Shown here one piece after another: positions 51,832-61,044 of a stretch of DNA of 64,000 nt. The position numbers and the translations under genes are program-made. Source of the DNA: Planctomycetota bacterium (GTDB lineage Bacteria; Planctomycetota; PUPC01; JACPCR01). The stretch spans positions 1 through 64,000 of the forward strand of contig JACPCR010000100.1 of assembly GCA_016179685.1 (NCBI GenBank), in the 5' to 3' direction. The stretch's first letter is position 1; every line of letters begins with the position of its first letter. A model generated the notes under the pieces. It was not told the origin of the DNA, did not search any database, and saw only the letters and a program-made list of their open reading frames with translations.

Positions 51832-52896
51832 ATGCGAAAAGAACAATTGATGCGAACTGTTGGAATCCTACTTGCCTTGACCATAAACGCTGCGTCTGCT
51901 GCTTTCCTCGAATCTGACTTCCCAGAGGGTCGCAGACCCGGGCACGACCCTATCGAGCCACGACCGATCCCGCTGCCGCCTCCCGTCGTCGAGAATGAAG
52001 TCTCCCACTTGATCTCCAACTCTTTTGTTGGCAGAGCCTTCCATTACCGTGGGCTCACGGTCTATCCGCTGATCCTGAGACGGGACTTGGATGGCAGGTC
52101 CTACCTGAGCCTGGACGACGGATTCGGGAATGGCTCACTGCAAGTTCTTGAGACAGGCATTGTTGCGGAAGTCGCCATCGCTAACCGCTCCAACATCGCT
52201 GCATTCGGAATGGCCGGTGAAATCCTCATCGGTGGGAAACAGAACCGGATGCTCGGCCAGGATGTGCTTATCCCTCCTCAAACCCAGGTCCGCGTTCCCG
52301 TCTACTGCGTTGAAAAAGGCCGCTGGGAGGGGGACGTCCGGCAGTTCGAATCGAAGTGTTCCCTTTCTCTCCCGGGCTTGAGAAGCCAGGCGGCCAGCGG
52401 CGCATCGCAAGATGCCGTCTGGGGTAAGATTGCGGAAAGCGCCAGGACGCTCGGGTGCGAGTCCAAGACCGAAAACTTTCAGTCGTTTTATGAAACCGAA
52501 CGGGTCAGGAAGGAAATCGACGATTACCAGAAGGGATTTCGGCCGTTTTGGCGCGGGGCCATGGCGGGCCTGGTGATCTGCCGCTACGGGACGATTGTCG
52601 GCGCGGAGGTGTTCGGGAGCTCCAACCTATTCTCGAAGCTGCAGCACAAGATTCTGGACTCCTACATCCTCGATTGCCTCCATTATCCCGAGGTTAGGCC
52701 CTTTCGGGACGTGGATGAAAGAGACGTCCGCAACTTTCTCGATGCCGTGCACCGTGCTCAGTTGATCTACGGCAACACGCCGGGCGAGGGAAGGTCCATT
52801 ACGGTCTCAGGCTCCGCCAACGGCCGAGCGCTTTCCTCAGGCGGCGTCGTGGTTCATCTCAGCCTTTTTGGCGGCGCAAGCCTTCTTTCAAGGTAA
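51832..52896 (+). CDS. Secreted protein with ARPP-1 (DUF6569-like) domain
   Basis: 354 residues with a signal peptide (MRTVGILLALTINAASAAF). The core (residues 60-190) matches the ARPP-1 pattern: YRGLTVYPLILRR, YLSLDDGFGNGSLQVLETG, VAIANRSNIAAFGMAGEILI, GGKQNRMLGQDVLIPPQ and VPVYCVEKGRW. ARPP-1 domains are found beside rhodanese/phosphatase-associated proteins and their role is unknown; a conserved GKQxR...CVExxRW motif suggests a binding or catalytic site. It lies 100 nt upstream of the VIT/vWA gene on the same strand. Confidence 0.75.
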   Translation: MRKEQLMRTVGILLALTINAASAAFLESDFPEGRRPGHDPIEPRPIPLPPPVVENEVSHLISNSFVGRAFHYRGLTVYPLILRRDLDGRSYLSLDDGFGNGSLQVLETGIVAEVAIANRSNIAAFGMAGEILIGGKQNRMLGQDVLIPPQTQVRVPVYCVEKGRWEGDVRQFESKCSLSLPGLRSQAASGASQDAVWGKIAESARTLGCESKTENFQSFYETERVRKEIDDYQKGFRPFWRGAMAGLVICRYGTIVGAEVFGSSNLFSKLQHKILDSYILDCLHYPEVRPFRDVDERDVRNFLDAVHRAQLIYGNTPGEGRSITVSGSANGRALSSGGVVVHLSLFGGASLLSR

Positions 52897-52955
52897 CGCT
52901 TGAACAAGTCGTGTCCGTTTGCCCGTTCAGCTTCTTCTTGGTTTTCCCGTATCTC

Positions 52956-52983
52956 TGACACCTGACACCTGACACCTGACACC
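52956..52983. repeat. Fourfold TGACACC tandem
   Basis: Four exact copies of the 7-bp unit TGACACC directly before the GGAGGT ribosome binding site of the VIT/vWA gene. The same word forms the palindrome at 17726-17750. Copy number could vary by slippage and influence the leader. Confidence 0.9.
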
Positions 52984-52996
52984 TTGGAGGTCTCCC

Positions 52997-55378
52997 ATGC
53001 GACTGTACTGCAAGGTCCTTCCGACGGCTTTCGCCTTCGTCCTTGCCTGGGTTTGTAACGCCGGGGCCACGGGCATCCTGATGCCCAAGACGCCTGGGTT
53101 GCCTGCATTGGGAATCAAGAGCCACCGGGTGCAGGTGACCATCACGGACCAGGTGGCCCAGACGCAGGTGGAGCAGGTGTTCATCAACAACACGGACCAG
53201 GTCCTCGAAGCCGTATTCATCTTCCCGCTGCCCGCGGGCGCGAGCGTGTCCGAGTTCGCCATGATGATGAACGGAAAGCGTGTGGCGGGCGAGGTGCTCG
53301 AAAAGAACCGCGCCCGGGAGATTTACACGGACATCGTGCGGCGGATGCGGGACCCGGGCCTGCTCGAGTACATGGGGTCGAACCTGTTCAAAGCGAGCGT
53401 GTTCCCCATCCCGGCTCGAGGGGAGCAGAAGATCGACCTTTCCTACTCGGAGGTGATCAAGAATGACGGGGGCCTGGCGGAATACGTGTTTCCTTTGAAG
53501 ACAGGGGAGCAGGCATCGGTGACGCTTTCGGACTTCAGCGTGGGGGTGGACATTCATTCGAAGGTGGCCATCAAGAGCGTCTACTCGCCGACGCACACGG
53601 TGGACGTGGTGAAGAAGGGCGACAACGAGGTTCGGGTGAGCTTCGAGGAGCCCAAAGGCGCGCTCGACCACGACTTCCGCCTCTTTTACACCTTGTCGGA
53701 AAAGGACTTCGGTCTCAGCCTCGTCACACACCGGCCCAAGGGCCAGGACGGCTACTTTATTGTTCTTCTGGCCCCGAAGACGGAGGTGAAGGAGGAGGAA
53801 ATCCTGCCCAAGGACGTCTGCTTCGTCATCGATACCTCCGGCAGCATGAGCGGGCCGAAGATGGACCAGGCCCGAAAGGCGCTCCAGTATTGCGTCAACA
53901 GCCTCGGCAAAAGGGACCGCTTCAACATCGTGCGGTTCAGCACGGACGTGAACACGTTCAAGGAGGGGCTGGCGGATGTGAATGCGGAGGCCCAGGCGCA
54001 GGCGGCTGAGTTCATTTCGAAGCTCGAGGCCCGGGGCGGCACGGATATCAACTGGGCGCTCGATAAGGCCTTGGGCATGAAGACGGGCGAGAACCGCCCT
54101 TATCTCATGGTGTTCATGACGGACGGGCTGCCGACGCTGGGGACGACGGACCCGAAGCTGATTCTGGACAACGTGTTAAAGAAGAGTCAGGCGAACATCC
54201 GCATCTTCACCTTCGGGGTGGGCAATGACGTCAACACCCAGCTTCTCGACCAAGTCGCCGGGCAGACGCGTGCCACCAGCCAGTATGTGGCCCCGGAGGA
54301 GGACATCGAGGTGAAGGTATCGAATTTCTACGACAAGGTGAGTGCGCCGGTGCTGTCGAGCCTGAAGATCGACCTGGGTAAGGCGGAGGCGTACGACCTC
54401 TACCCGCGTGAGACGCCGGACCTGTTCAAGGGCAGCCAGTTGCTGGTGCTGGGACGTTACAAGGGCGAGGGCCACTTGGCGATCAAGCTGACGGGCACGC
54501 TCAACGGCAAGGAGCAGACGTTCGTGTACGAGGACAATTTTGCGAAGGAGGAGTCGAAGAACGAATTCATTCCGAAGCTTTGGGGCAACCGCAAAGTAGG
54601 CTATCTGCTCGACGAGATCCGGCTGAAGGGCGAGATGCCCGAGCTGGTGCAGGAGGTGATCGCCCTGAGCAAGGAACACGGCATCATGACGCCGTACACG
54701 TCGTACCTGGTCGTGGAGGATGCGGTGGCGAGGACGCCGCAGGCGTCCGCGCCGCGCCGCGATGGCTGGAACGTCCCGTTGGGCGGCGGCGGGGGCGCTG
54801 TCGAGCGCGAGCGCGGAGAAAGCAAGAGCGCGGCGGTCAACGGTGCTTGGAACGCGGCCGATGCGGCCGGAGTCGCACCCGGCGCGCCCGCAGCCGAGAG
54901 CGCGGCCTCGGGCGCGGCCGGTGGTGGCGGCCGCGGAAAGCATATTGACGACCGTCTCGCCCGCCGCAAGGCCGAGGAGCAGCGGCAAATGGGCTTCGGC
55001 CTCGAGAAGGAATCCGGCAAGGACGCGGTCATGGCAAGCAAGACCCTTCGGTACATGAAGGAACAGGAGGTGGCCGAATCCGACGAGACCGAAAGGGTGG
55101 CCACGGGCACGGCGAGCGCCGCGGGCCGCACCTTCCAGTGGCGTGAGGGCGTCTGGACCGACGAGTCCTGGAAGCCGGAGAACAAGCCTGTCGAGGTCAA
55201 GTACATGAGCGACGCCTACTTTAGACTGATAGAACGGGACACGCAGCTCAAGAAGGTATTCGCTCTGGGCGAGCGTGTCCTGGTCGTTCTCAAGTCCGGC
55301 AAGGCCATCCTGGTCGGCGAGACGGGCAAGGAAGACCTCACGGACGGGGAACTCGATGAGCTCTTCGCCGTCCGGTAG
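52997..55378 (+). CDS. VIT and von Willebrand factor A domain protein, secreted
   Basis: 793 residues. Signal peptide (LPTAFAFVLAWVCNAGA). VIT domain at about 40-165 (HRVQVTITDQVAQTQVEQVF, then LEKNRAREIYTDIVRR). vWA domain at about 265-440 with an intact MIDAS: DTSGSMSG, a Thr in GGTD, and TDGLPTLG. Then a beta region and a tail rich in Gly/Ala/Glu. This is the inter-alpha-trypsin inhibitor heavy chain-like layout; bacterial forms are adhesion or protein-interaction proteins at the envelope. ATG at 52997 has GGAGGT 5 nt upstream. A partial copy of this gene follows at 55442. Confidence 0.9.
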   Translation: MRLYCKVLPTAFAFVLAWVCNAGATGILMPKTPGLPALGIKSHRVQVTITDQVAQTQVEQVFINNTDQVLEAVFIFPLPAGASVSEFAMMMNGKRVAGEVLEKNRAREIYTDIVRRMRDPGLLEYMGSNLFKASVFPIPARGEQKIDLSYSEVIKNDGGLAEYVFPLKTGEQASVTLSDFSVGVDIHSKVAIKSVYSPTHTVDVVKKGDNEVRVSFEEPKGALDHDFRLFYTLSEKDFGLSLVTHRPKGQDGYFIVLLAPKTEVKEEEILPKDVCFVIDTSGSMSGPKMDQARKALQYCVNSLGKRDRFNIVRFSTDVNTFKEGLADVNAEAQAQAAEFISKLEARGGTDINWALDKALGMKTGENRPYLMVFMTDGLPTLGTTDPKLILDNVLKKSQANIRIFTFGVGNDVNTQLLDQVAGQTRATSQYVAPEEDIEVKVSNFYDKVSAPVLSSLKIDLGKAEAYDLYPRETPDLFKGSQLLVLGRYKGEGHLAIKLTGTLNGKEQTFVYEDNFAKEESKNEFIPKLWGNRKVGYLLDEIRLKGEMPELVQEVIALSKEHGIMTPYTSYLVVEDAVARTPQASAPRRDGWNVPLGGGGGAVERERGESKSAAVNGAWNAADAAGVAPGAPAAESAASGAAGGGGRGKHIDDRLARRKAEEQRQMGFGLEKESGKDAVMASKTLRYMKEQEVAESDETERVATGTASAAGRTFQWREGVWTDESWKPENKPVEVKYMSDAYFRLIERDTQLKKVFALGERVLVVLKSGKAILVGETGKEDLTDGELDELFAVR

Positions 55379-55441
55379 GGTCTTTGGTTGCAAGATCTCC
55401 GCGCCGCGCCCACTGGCGTGGGCATCCGGCGGGGATTCGGC

Positions 55442-55993
55442 GGTGTTCATTTCGAAGCTCGAGGCCCGAGGCGGCACGGACATCAACTGGGCGCTCGAGA
55501 AGGCCTTGGGCATGGAGACGGGCGAGAACCGCCCTTATCTCATCGTGTTCATGACGGACGGGCTGTCGGCGCTGGGGACGACGGACCCGAAGCCGATTCT
55601 GGACAACGTGTTAAAGAAGAACCAGGCCAACATCCGCATCTTCACCTTCGGGGTGGGGCATGACGTCAACACCCAGCTCCTCGACCAGGTCGCCGGGAGA
55701 CGCGTGCCACGAGCCAGTATGTGGCCCCGGAGGAGGACATCGAGGTGAAGGTATCGAATTTCTACGACAAAGTGAGTGCGCCGGTGCTGTCGAGCCTGAA
55801 GATCGATTTTGGGAAGGCGGAGACGTACGACCTCTACCCACGTGAGACGTCGGACCCGTTCAAGGGCAGCCAGTTGCTCGTGCTGGGTCGTTACAAGGGC
55901 GAGGGCCACCCGGCGATCAAGTTGACGGGCACGCTCAACGGCAAGGAGCAGACGTTCGTGTACGAGGACAATTTTGCTGAGGATTTTTTCGGT
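55442..55993 (+). pseudogene. Truncated, frameshifted duplicate of the vWA protein gene
   Basis: From about 55442 to 55975 the DNA copies 54010-54543 of the upstream gene with few differences. It starts inside the vWA domain (FISKLEARGGTDINWALEKA) and carries no start. Near 55697 one base is missing relative to the parent (GCCGGGAGACGCG for GCCGGGCAGACGCG), which breaks the frame; the second part (VSNFYDKVSAPVLSSLKIDF) then runs in the next frame and ends with an unrelated DFFG and stop. Confidence 0.9.
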
Positions 55994-56038
55994 TAATCCA
56001 CCATCGTACGCGCGGTTACCGGATAGAAGAAGCTTACC

Positions 56039-56067
56039 TTGACACCCCTGAACGACTTTGGTACCCT
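56039..56067 (+). promoter_or_regulatory. Candidate promoter of the polyprenyl synthase/tetrapyrrole group
   Basis: TTGACA (56039-56044) and TACCCT (56062-56067) are 17 nt apart. The -35 box is perfect, the -10 box weak. A start near 56074 would give a leader of about 100 nt before ATG 56177 and argues against the upstream frame that begins at 56039. Confidence 0.45.
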
Positions 56068-56176
56068 TGAAATCCTCGGTTCATACGAGACGGGCATGAA
56101 GGATTTGTGTGACTCAACGCGCCTGGAAGACGCGGGTTGCGTCTCCCGTTCACTTCACCGGTGTTCACCCGTGCCC

Positions 56177-57148
56177 ATGACCCTTCACGACATCTATGCC
56201 CCAGTGCGGGCTGAACTGAGCCGGGTCGAAGAGGTCCTCGCCGAGGAGCTTGCGGTCCACGCGCCGAGAGTCCGGGAGCTTCTGGAGCACGTCACATCCT
56301 ATCGAGGCAAGCGCATGAGGCCCGCGCTGGCGCTGCTGACCGCCAAGTGTCTGGGCCGTCTCGGCGAGGGTCACATTTTTCTCGCGACGATCGTGGAGTT
56401 GATCCATACGGCCACGCTGGTCCACGACGACATCCTGGACGAGGCTCAGATGCGGCGTGGCATCCCGACCGTCTCCGCCAAGTGGGGCACCGAAATCTCC
56501 GTACTGCTCGGCGACTATCTCTTCTCCCGAGCTTTTTCGGTGCTGGCCCGATTCGACGGGGCCGCCTGCCTCGGCCAGCTCACCCGCACCACGAACATGA
56601 TGTGCGAGGGCGAGCTGGTCCAGCTCCGTTCCCGCTATGATCTGGACCTCGATGAATCGCTGTATCTGCACATCGCCGAGTTGAAGACCGCGGCGCTCTG
56701 TGGCGTCAGCGCCCGCCTCGGAGCGCGGCTCGCCGGCGCCCCGGCGGAGGTCGAGGAGTCCTTCTATCAGTTCGGCCTGAAGCTCGGCACGGCCTTCCAG
56801 ATCACCGACGACTGCCTCGATATCACCGGCACGGAGAACGTCGTGGGCAAGTCGCTCGGCACGGACCTCACTCAAGGCAAGTTGACCCTGCCAGCCATCC
56901 GGCTTCTCCAGCGCCTATCGCCCTCGGAACGCGCCGAGGTCGCCCAGATGGTCCAGCAAGGTTTCCCCGCCCCTCAGCGTGCGCGCTTCCAGGAACTGGC
57001 GCGGAAACATGCTTCGGTCGAGTCCTCCCTCGAGACCGCTCGGCAGCTTCTCCTCGAAGGCCGGGCCCACCTCCGTAACGTCCCGGAGTCTGCCGCCAAG
57101 CGCAGCCTCTACTGCCTCTGCGATTACATCCTCGCCCGGGAACTGTAG
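56177..57148 (+). CDS. Polyprenyl diphosphate synthase (octaprenyl/IspB-like)
   Basis: 323 residues. Standard trans-isoprenyl diphosphate synthase: GKRMRPALALL, first Asp motif in HDDILDEA with RRGIPT, second in TDDCLDITG, and GKSLGTDLTQGKLTLP. Its length and the HTATLVHDD segment match long-chain synthases that make quinone side chains. Unlike the fusion at 22762 it has both intact aspartate motifs and no DUF116. ATG 56177 is the first start that fits the family N-terminus (MTLHDIYAPV). Confidence 0.92.
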   Translation: MTLHDIYAPVRAELSRVEEVLAEELAVHAPRVRELLEHVTSYRGKRMRPALALLTAKCLGRLGEGHIFLATIVELIHTATLVHDDILDEAQMRRGIPTVSAKWGTEISVLLGDYLFSRAFSVLARFDGAACLGQLTRTTNMMCEGELVQLRSRYDLDLDESLYLHIAELKTAALCGVSARLGARLAGAPAEVEESFYQFGLKLGTAFQITDDCLDITGTENVVGKSLGTDLTQGKLTLPAIRLLQRLSPSERAEVAQMVQQGFPAPQRARFQELARKHASVESSLETARQLLLEGRAHLRNVPESAAKRSLYCLCDYILAREL

Positions 57149-57192
57149 GTGCATCGGTCCACGGGTCCGTCACAGGTTTCTAGCGTCCACGA

Positions 57193-57299
57193 CCCTCACC
57201 CCGGCCCTCTCCCAAAGGGACCTGGGGCGCCGATTCGTGGGCCGATCCGTGAATGACGGAGAAAATCCCCCTCCCCATGGGAGAGGGCCGGGGTGAGGG
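57193..57299. repeat. Inverted repeat of 22 bp with 63-nt spacer
   Basis: CCCTCACCCCGGCCCTCTCC (from 57193) and its exact reverse complement (ending at 57299) frame a 63-nt segment. This word is a common intergenic repeat of high-GC bacteria. It is the main structure in the 353-nt spacer before the precorrin-2 dehydrogenase gene; the rest shows nothing recognisable. Confidence 0.85.
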
Positions 57300-57501
57300 A
57301 AAACTCTAGACGAACTTGTGAAACCGTATAGCCAGTCGCTCTTCGCCAGTAGGGTTCGGCGGTGATCGAGAGCTGTTTGGCGCTCCCGATCCAAGAGACT
57401 CTGAACCTGGCGTCAGAAGGCGGACGCGGGTGGGACAAGAGTCCGCCATCGAGTAAGATAGGATTGGAGGATGGCCCAGCGCCGCCGTCGAAGGCAGGTC
57501 C

Positions 57502-58176
57502 ATGCCAACCTATTATCCCATCTATCTCAATCTCGCCGGCAAGCGCTGCGTGCTTGTCGGCGGTGGAAACGTCGCGGCGCGCAAGGTGAAGGAGCTGATC
57601 GAAGCGGGCGCGAGCCTCCACGTCGTCAGTCCGCAGTTCTCGCCCTCCTTCCCGCGCTCGAAAAACATCCGGCGACACCGACGCCGATTCCAGCGCCGGG
57701 ACCTCGATGGCGCTTGCCTCGCGATCTGCGCTACCGACGACCCGGAAACCTCCCGCCGGGTCGCCCGAGCCGCACGTGACAAACGAGTGCTTCTCAACGT
57801 AGTCGATGTGCCCCAGCTCAGTGATTTCATCGCCCCGGCCGTCTTCCGCAAAGGTCTCCTCTGCGTCGCCGTGAGCTCGAGCGGCGCCAGCCCATCGCTC
57901 TCCGGACGCCTCGCCCGTCAAATGAACGCATGGATCGGGCCGGAATACGGCGCATTCCTCGAGCTCCTCCAGAGCTGCCGCCAGGAAATCCTGGAAGGCG
58001 TGAACGACCCGCAAATCCGCATGCGACTCCTCAAAAGGCTGTCCGAGCCGGACATCCTCGAGCTGCTGCGGACGCAAGGCCGGCCAGCCGCAGAGGCCCG
58101 CATCCATAGGCTGGTCCGTTACTACACCCGAGCATCGGGCGGCAACCGACAGCGAAGCAACCCCTCGAACCGATAG
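57502..58176 (+). CDS. Precorrin-2 dehydrogenase / sirohydrochlorin ferrochelatase-like protein
   Basis: 224 residues of the Met8/CysG N-terminal type: PIYLNLAGKRCVLVGGGNVA with Rossmann GGGNVAARK, CATDDPETSRRVARAA, NVVDVPQLSDFIAPAVF and SSSGASPSLSGRLARQM, the latter carrying the conserved SxxGxSPxxxxxIR-like motif. It oxidises precorrin-2 and may insert iron, for sirohaem or alternative haem synthesis. The expected methyltransferase domain is absent, so SUMT must be encoded elsewhere. Followed by CcsA/HemX-like and hemA genes, a common order. Confidence 0.9.
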   Translation: MPTYYPIYLNLAGKRCVLVGGGNVAARKVKELIEAGASLHVVSPQFSPSFPRSKNIRRHRRRFQRRDLDGACLAICATDDPETSRRVARAARDKRVLLNVVDVPQLSDFIAPAVFRKGLLCVAVSSSGASPSLSGRLARQMNAWIGPEYGAFLELLQSCRQEILEGVNDPQIRMRLLKRLSEPDILELLRTQGRPAAEARIHRLVRYYTRASGGNRQRSNPSNR

Positions 58177-58267
58177 GCGCTTGGGGCGTCAAACTTGAAA
58201 AAAGGTTTTGAGTTTGAGTTGCATTTCTTAAAGGCTTTCGTTTCCCCGCCAGCGACGACGACGACAC

Positions 58268-59092
58268 ATGTTCACCATCGCTACCCTGATCTATCTTGCC
58301 GGCGGAATCTTCGCACTCCGGGAACTGATGGCTCCCAGGCCCTCACGTTCCCCGTGCCCCCTCCTCTGCGCCCTTGGAGGCTTCCTCCTCCATACCCTCT
58401 GGCTGGCCTGGGTGACCGCGGAGCGAGGACGCTTGCCCGAGGCCGACCCCTTCACCTCGCTTTCCCTGATCGCCTGGTGCGCGGTCTTGCTCTTCCTCAT
58501 CTCCTACCGGCTGTTCGGCGCGCCGCCAGCGCTGACCTCCTTCTTCATGCCCGTCGTCGTCCTCTTCTCGCTCGCCGCACTCGGCATCTCCGTCGCTGAA
58601 CCCGCGGCAGAGCCCGGATCGGCCAGCGGCTGGATGCTCGCCCATGGCATCCTGATGCTCCTCGGCTGCGCCGCGTTCGCCTTCGCCTTCGTCACCGGCG
58701 TCATGTACCTCGTGCAGGAACACCAGCTCAAGGCCAAGTCCTTCGGAAAACTCCTCCGGCGGTTGCCCTCCCTCGACGTGCTCGACCGCATGAACGTCTC
58801 CGCTCTGGCCTTCGGATTTGCCGTCTATACCGGCTCGCTGGTCGCCGCCGCCGTGGGGCAGATGCGCTCGCCGCTCCAATGGGTGCGGCAGCCCCTCGGT
58901 TTCCTCGTCGCCGTCACCTGGGTGCTCTACCTTTTCGCGGTCCATGCGCGCTTCCTGACGCCCCTCCGGGGAAAGAAGCTGGCTTATCTCACCGTCCTTG
59001 GCTTCGCCCTGATCCTCTGCACCCTCGGCCTTTTCCTCGGCGCCGACAGCCTCCATGCCCGCGGCACGGGACTCGGAGGGCTCGCGCCATGA
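58268..59092 (+). CDS. CcsA/HemX-like cytochrome c assembly or haem-related membrane protein
   Basis: 274 residues with about eight membrane helices. It has the family segments GWMLAHGILMLLGCAAFAFA, MYLVQEHQLKAKSFGKLLRR, LPSLDVLDRMN and a helix-breaking GFAVYTGSLVAAA. The tryptophan-rich WGxWWxWD loop of true cytochrome c synthases is not present, so it is nearer to HemX, which accompanies hemA in many genomes and modulates glutamyl-tRNA reductase. It overlaps hemA by 4 nt (ATGA). Confidence 0.8.
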   Translation: MFTIATLIYLAGGIFALRELMAPRPSRSPCPLLCALGGFLLHTLWLAWVTAERGRLPEADPFTSLSLIAWCAVLLFLISYRLFGAPPALTSFFMPVVVLFSLAALGISVAEPAAEPGSASGWMLAHGILMLLGCAAFAFAFVTGVMYLVQEHQLKAKSFGKLLRRLPSLDVLDRMNVSALAFGFAVYTGSLVAAAVGQMRSPLQWVRQPLGFLVAVTWVLYLFAVHARFLTPLRGKKLAYLTVLGFALILCTLGLFLGADSLHARGTGLGGLAP

Positions 59093-60411
59093 AGCTCGCT
59101 GCCCTCGGACTCAACCACCGGAGCGCACCCGTCGAGATTCGCGAACGGCTCGCCTTCACCCCGGAACAGGCGGCCCGGGCGCTTGAGATGCTGCGAAGCC
59201 AGGCCGGAGTAAGCGAGGCGGTCGTCCTTTCAACCTGTAACCGCGTGGAGCTCTATGCCTGCCGACCCGATGAGCCCATTCATTTCCGGGACCTCCAGGC
59301 GTTCCTCGCCCGCTTCCACCAGCTACCCGAGGAGCAGTTCTCGTCCTGTCTCTACAAATACCGCGATGCCGAGGCCATCGAACACCTGTTCCTCGTTGCG
59401 TGCAGCGGCGACTCCATGGTCCTGGGCGAAACCCAGATTCTCTCTCAGGTCAAGGAAGCCTATCGAGTGGCCGCGCAGGCCGGCATGGCCGGGCCCCTCC
59501 TCGGCCGCTTGTTCCAGCACGCCCTCGCCGTCGGAAAGGAGGTCCATACCCTCACCGGCATCGGAAAACTCAAGATTTCCGTCAGCTCCGTGGCCGTGGA
59601 CTTCGCCGAAAAAATCTTTACGAGCCTCGCCGGCCGAACCCTCCTCGTGCTCGGCGCAGGCAAAGTCAGTGAGTTGACCCTCAAACACATGGTCCATAAG
59701 GGTGTCCAGACCATCCTGGTGTCGAACCGGACCCCCGAAAAAGCCGAGCAACTGGCCAGGGCCTTCGGGGGTCGAAGCCTCCCCTTCGAGCTGATGCTCG
59801 AAAACCTCACCCTGGCCGATATCGTCATCTCCAGCACCGGATCGCCGAAGCCGATCATTCATCCGCAGCAGGTCAGGGAAGCGCTCAGGCGCAGGCGGCA
59901 TCAGCCCATGTTCCTGATCGATATCGCGGTGCCCAGGGATATCGATCCCGCCGTCAATGAAATGGATAACGTCTTTCTCTACGACATCGACGACCTCGAG
60001 AAAGCCGTAGCGGAAAACCGGGCCGCCCGTCAGAGCGAAATCCTCGAGTGCCGCCGCCTCGTCGCCGAAAGGGTCGATCAGTTCGTCAATGCGATCCGCA
60101 TCCGGGACGCTGGGCCCGTCATCGCGCGCTTGACCGAGAAGGTGCATCAGATGCGGCAGCAGGAGCTGGAGCGCACCCTGAACAAACTAGGCGCTTTGAG
60201 CGCCAAGGATCGTGAAGAGATCGAGTACATGACGAAGCGAATCATCAATAAATTGCTCAATTCGCCTATTTCGACCATCCGACAGGAAGTAGCCAAGGGG
60301 GACGGTCACCGGATTCTGGACGCGGCTGAAAAGCTATTCGACCTCGACTCGGACTCAGAAGAAGCGGCGAAGGACGAAGGCAAAGATGAACGCCTCGAGC
60401 CCGGAACTTGA
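59089..60411 (+). CDS. hemA: Glutamyl-tRNA reductase
   Basis: First committed step of C5 tetrapyrrole synthesis: glutamyl-tRNA to glutamate-1-semialdehyde using NADPH. 440 residues from ATG 59089. Catalytic Cys50 lies in VVLSTCNRVELYA; the substrate site is in LNHRSAPVEIRERL; GETQILSQVKEAYR, NADPH-binding VLGAGKVSELTLKHM, and ISSTGSPKPII follow; the C-terminal dimerisation helices are present. The C-terminus is acidic and longer than usual. ATGA overlap with the upstream membrane protein. Confidence 0.96.
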   Translation: MKLAALGLNHRSAPVEIRERLAFTPEQAARALEMLRSQAGVSEAVVLSTCNRVELYACRPDEPIHFRDLQAFLARFHQLPEEQFSSCLYKYRDAEAIEHLFLVACSGDSMVLGETQILSQVKEAYRVAAQAGMAGPLLGRLFQHALAVGKEVHTLTGIGKLKISVSSVAVDFAEKIFTSLAGRTLLVLGAGKVSELTLKHMVHKGVQTILVSNRTPEKAEQLARAFGGRSLPFELMLENLTLADIVISSTGSPKPIIHPQQVREALRRRRHQPMFLIDIAVPRDIDPAVNEMDNVFLYDIDDLEKAVAENRAARQSEILECRRLVAERVDQFVNAIRIRDAGPVIARLTEKVHQMRQQELERTLNKLGALSAKDREEIEYMTKRIINKLLNSPISTIRQEVAKGDGHRILDAAEKLFDLDSDSEEAAKDEGKDERLEPGT

Positions 60412-60450
60412 CTCCTCTTACGTGCGTCTAACTTCTTGGGAGCTTGACCT

Positions 60451-61044
60451 TTGGCACACAAGAGGGAGGCCGAACTCATAGAGAAAACGCTCCAGGGAAG
60501 GGCCGAGGCGTTTGATGAGCTGGTTTGTCTCTACCAGGACAAGGTTTACAACCTCATCTACCGGTTGTGTCACCACCATCAAGATGCCCAGGACCTGACC
60601 CAGGAGGTCTTCATCAAGGCATATGAATCACTGCCCGATTTTCAGTTCAAGTCCAACTTTTATACCTGGCTCTACCGTATTGCCGCCAATCTCTTTTTCA
60701 GCAGAGAACGCCATGCTAAGGCGCGAACGGTCATCAAGACCATCCCGATCCAAGTGTCTGCGGGTGACCGTCCGACCGAACGATCGGGCGAGCTTCCACC
60801 TGCCCCCGGCGCTGACCCTGGCGACCTGGCACAAGGCCGGGAGACCCTCGAGATGATTCAACAGGCCATCGATTCCCTGGACGACGGTCAGAGAATGGTC
60901 GTTCTCCTCCGGCACGTAGAAGGGCTGGAATACCTCCAGATCGCTGAGATTCTTCAATGGCCCGTAGGCACGGTGAAATCCAGTCTGCATCGTGCCCGAC
61001 TCGAACTGCGAGAGAAGCTGAAACATTTGGAAGATTCGAAATGA
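60451..61044 (+). CDS. RNA polymerase ECF-type sigma factor
   Basis: 197 residues. Region 2 is AFDELVCLYQDKVYNLIYRL, DAQDLTQEVFIKAYESL and FYTWLYRIAANLF; region 4 is VVLLRHVEGLEYLQIAEIL, then WPVGTVKSSLHRARLELREK. An acidic-proline linker divides them. TTG 60451 is the start (GGGAG 8 nt upstream; MAHKREAELIEKTL). It overlaps the anti-sigma gene by 4 nt. An RpoE-like envelope-stress or similar regulon is likely. Confidence 0.93.
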   Translation: MAHKREAELIEKTLQGRAEAFDELVCLYQDKVYNLIYRLCHHHQDAQDLTQEVFIKAYESLPDFQFKSNFYTWLYRIAANLFFSRERHAKARTVIKTIPIQVSAGDRPTERSGELPPAPGADPGDLAQGRETLEMIQQAIDSLDDGQRMVVLLRHVEGLEYLQIAEILQWPVGTVKSSLHRARLELREKLKHLEDSK

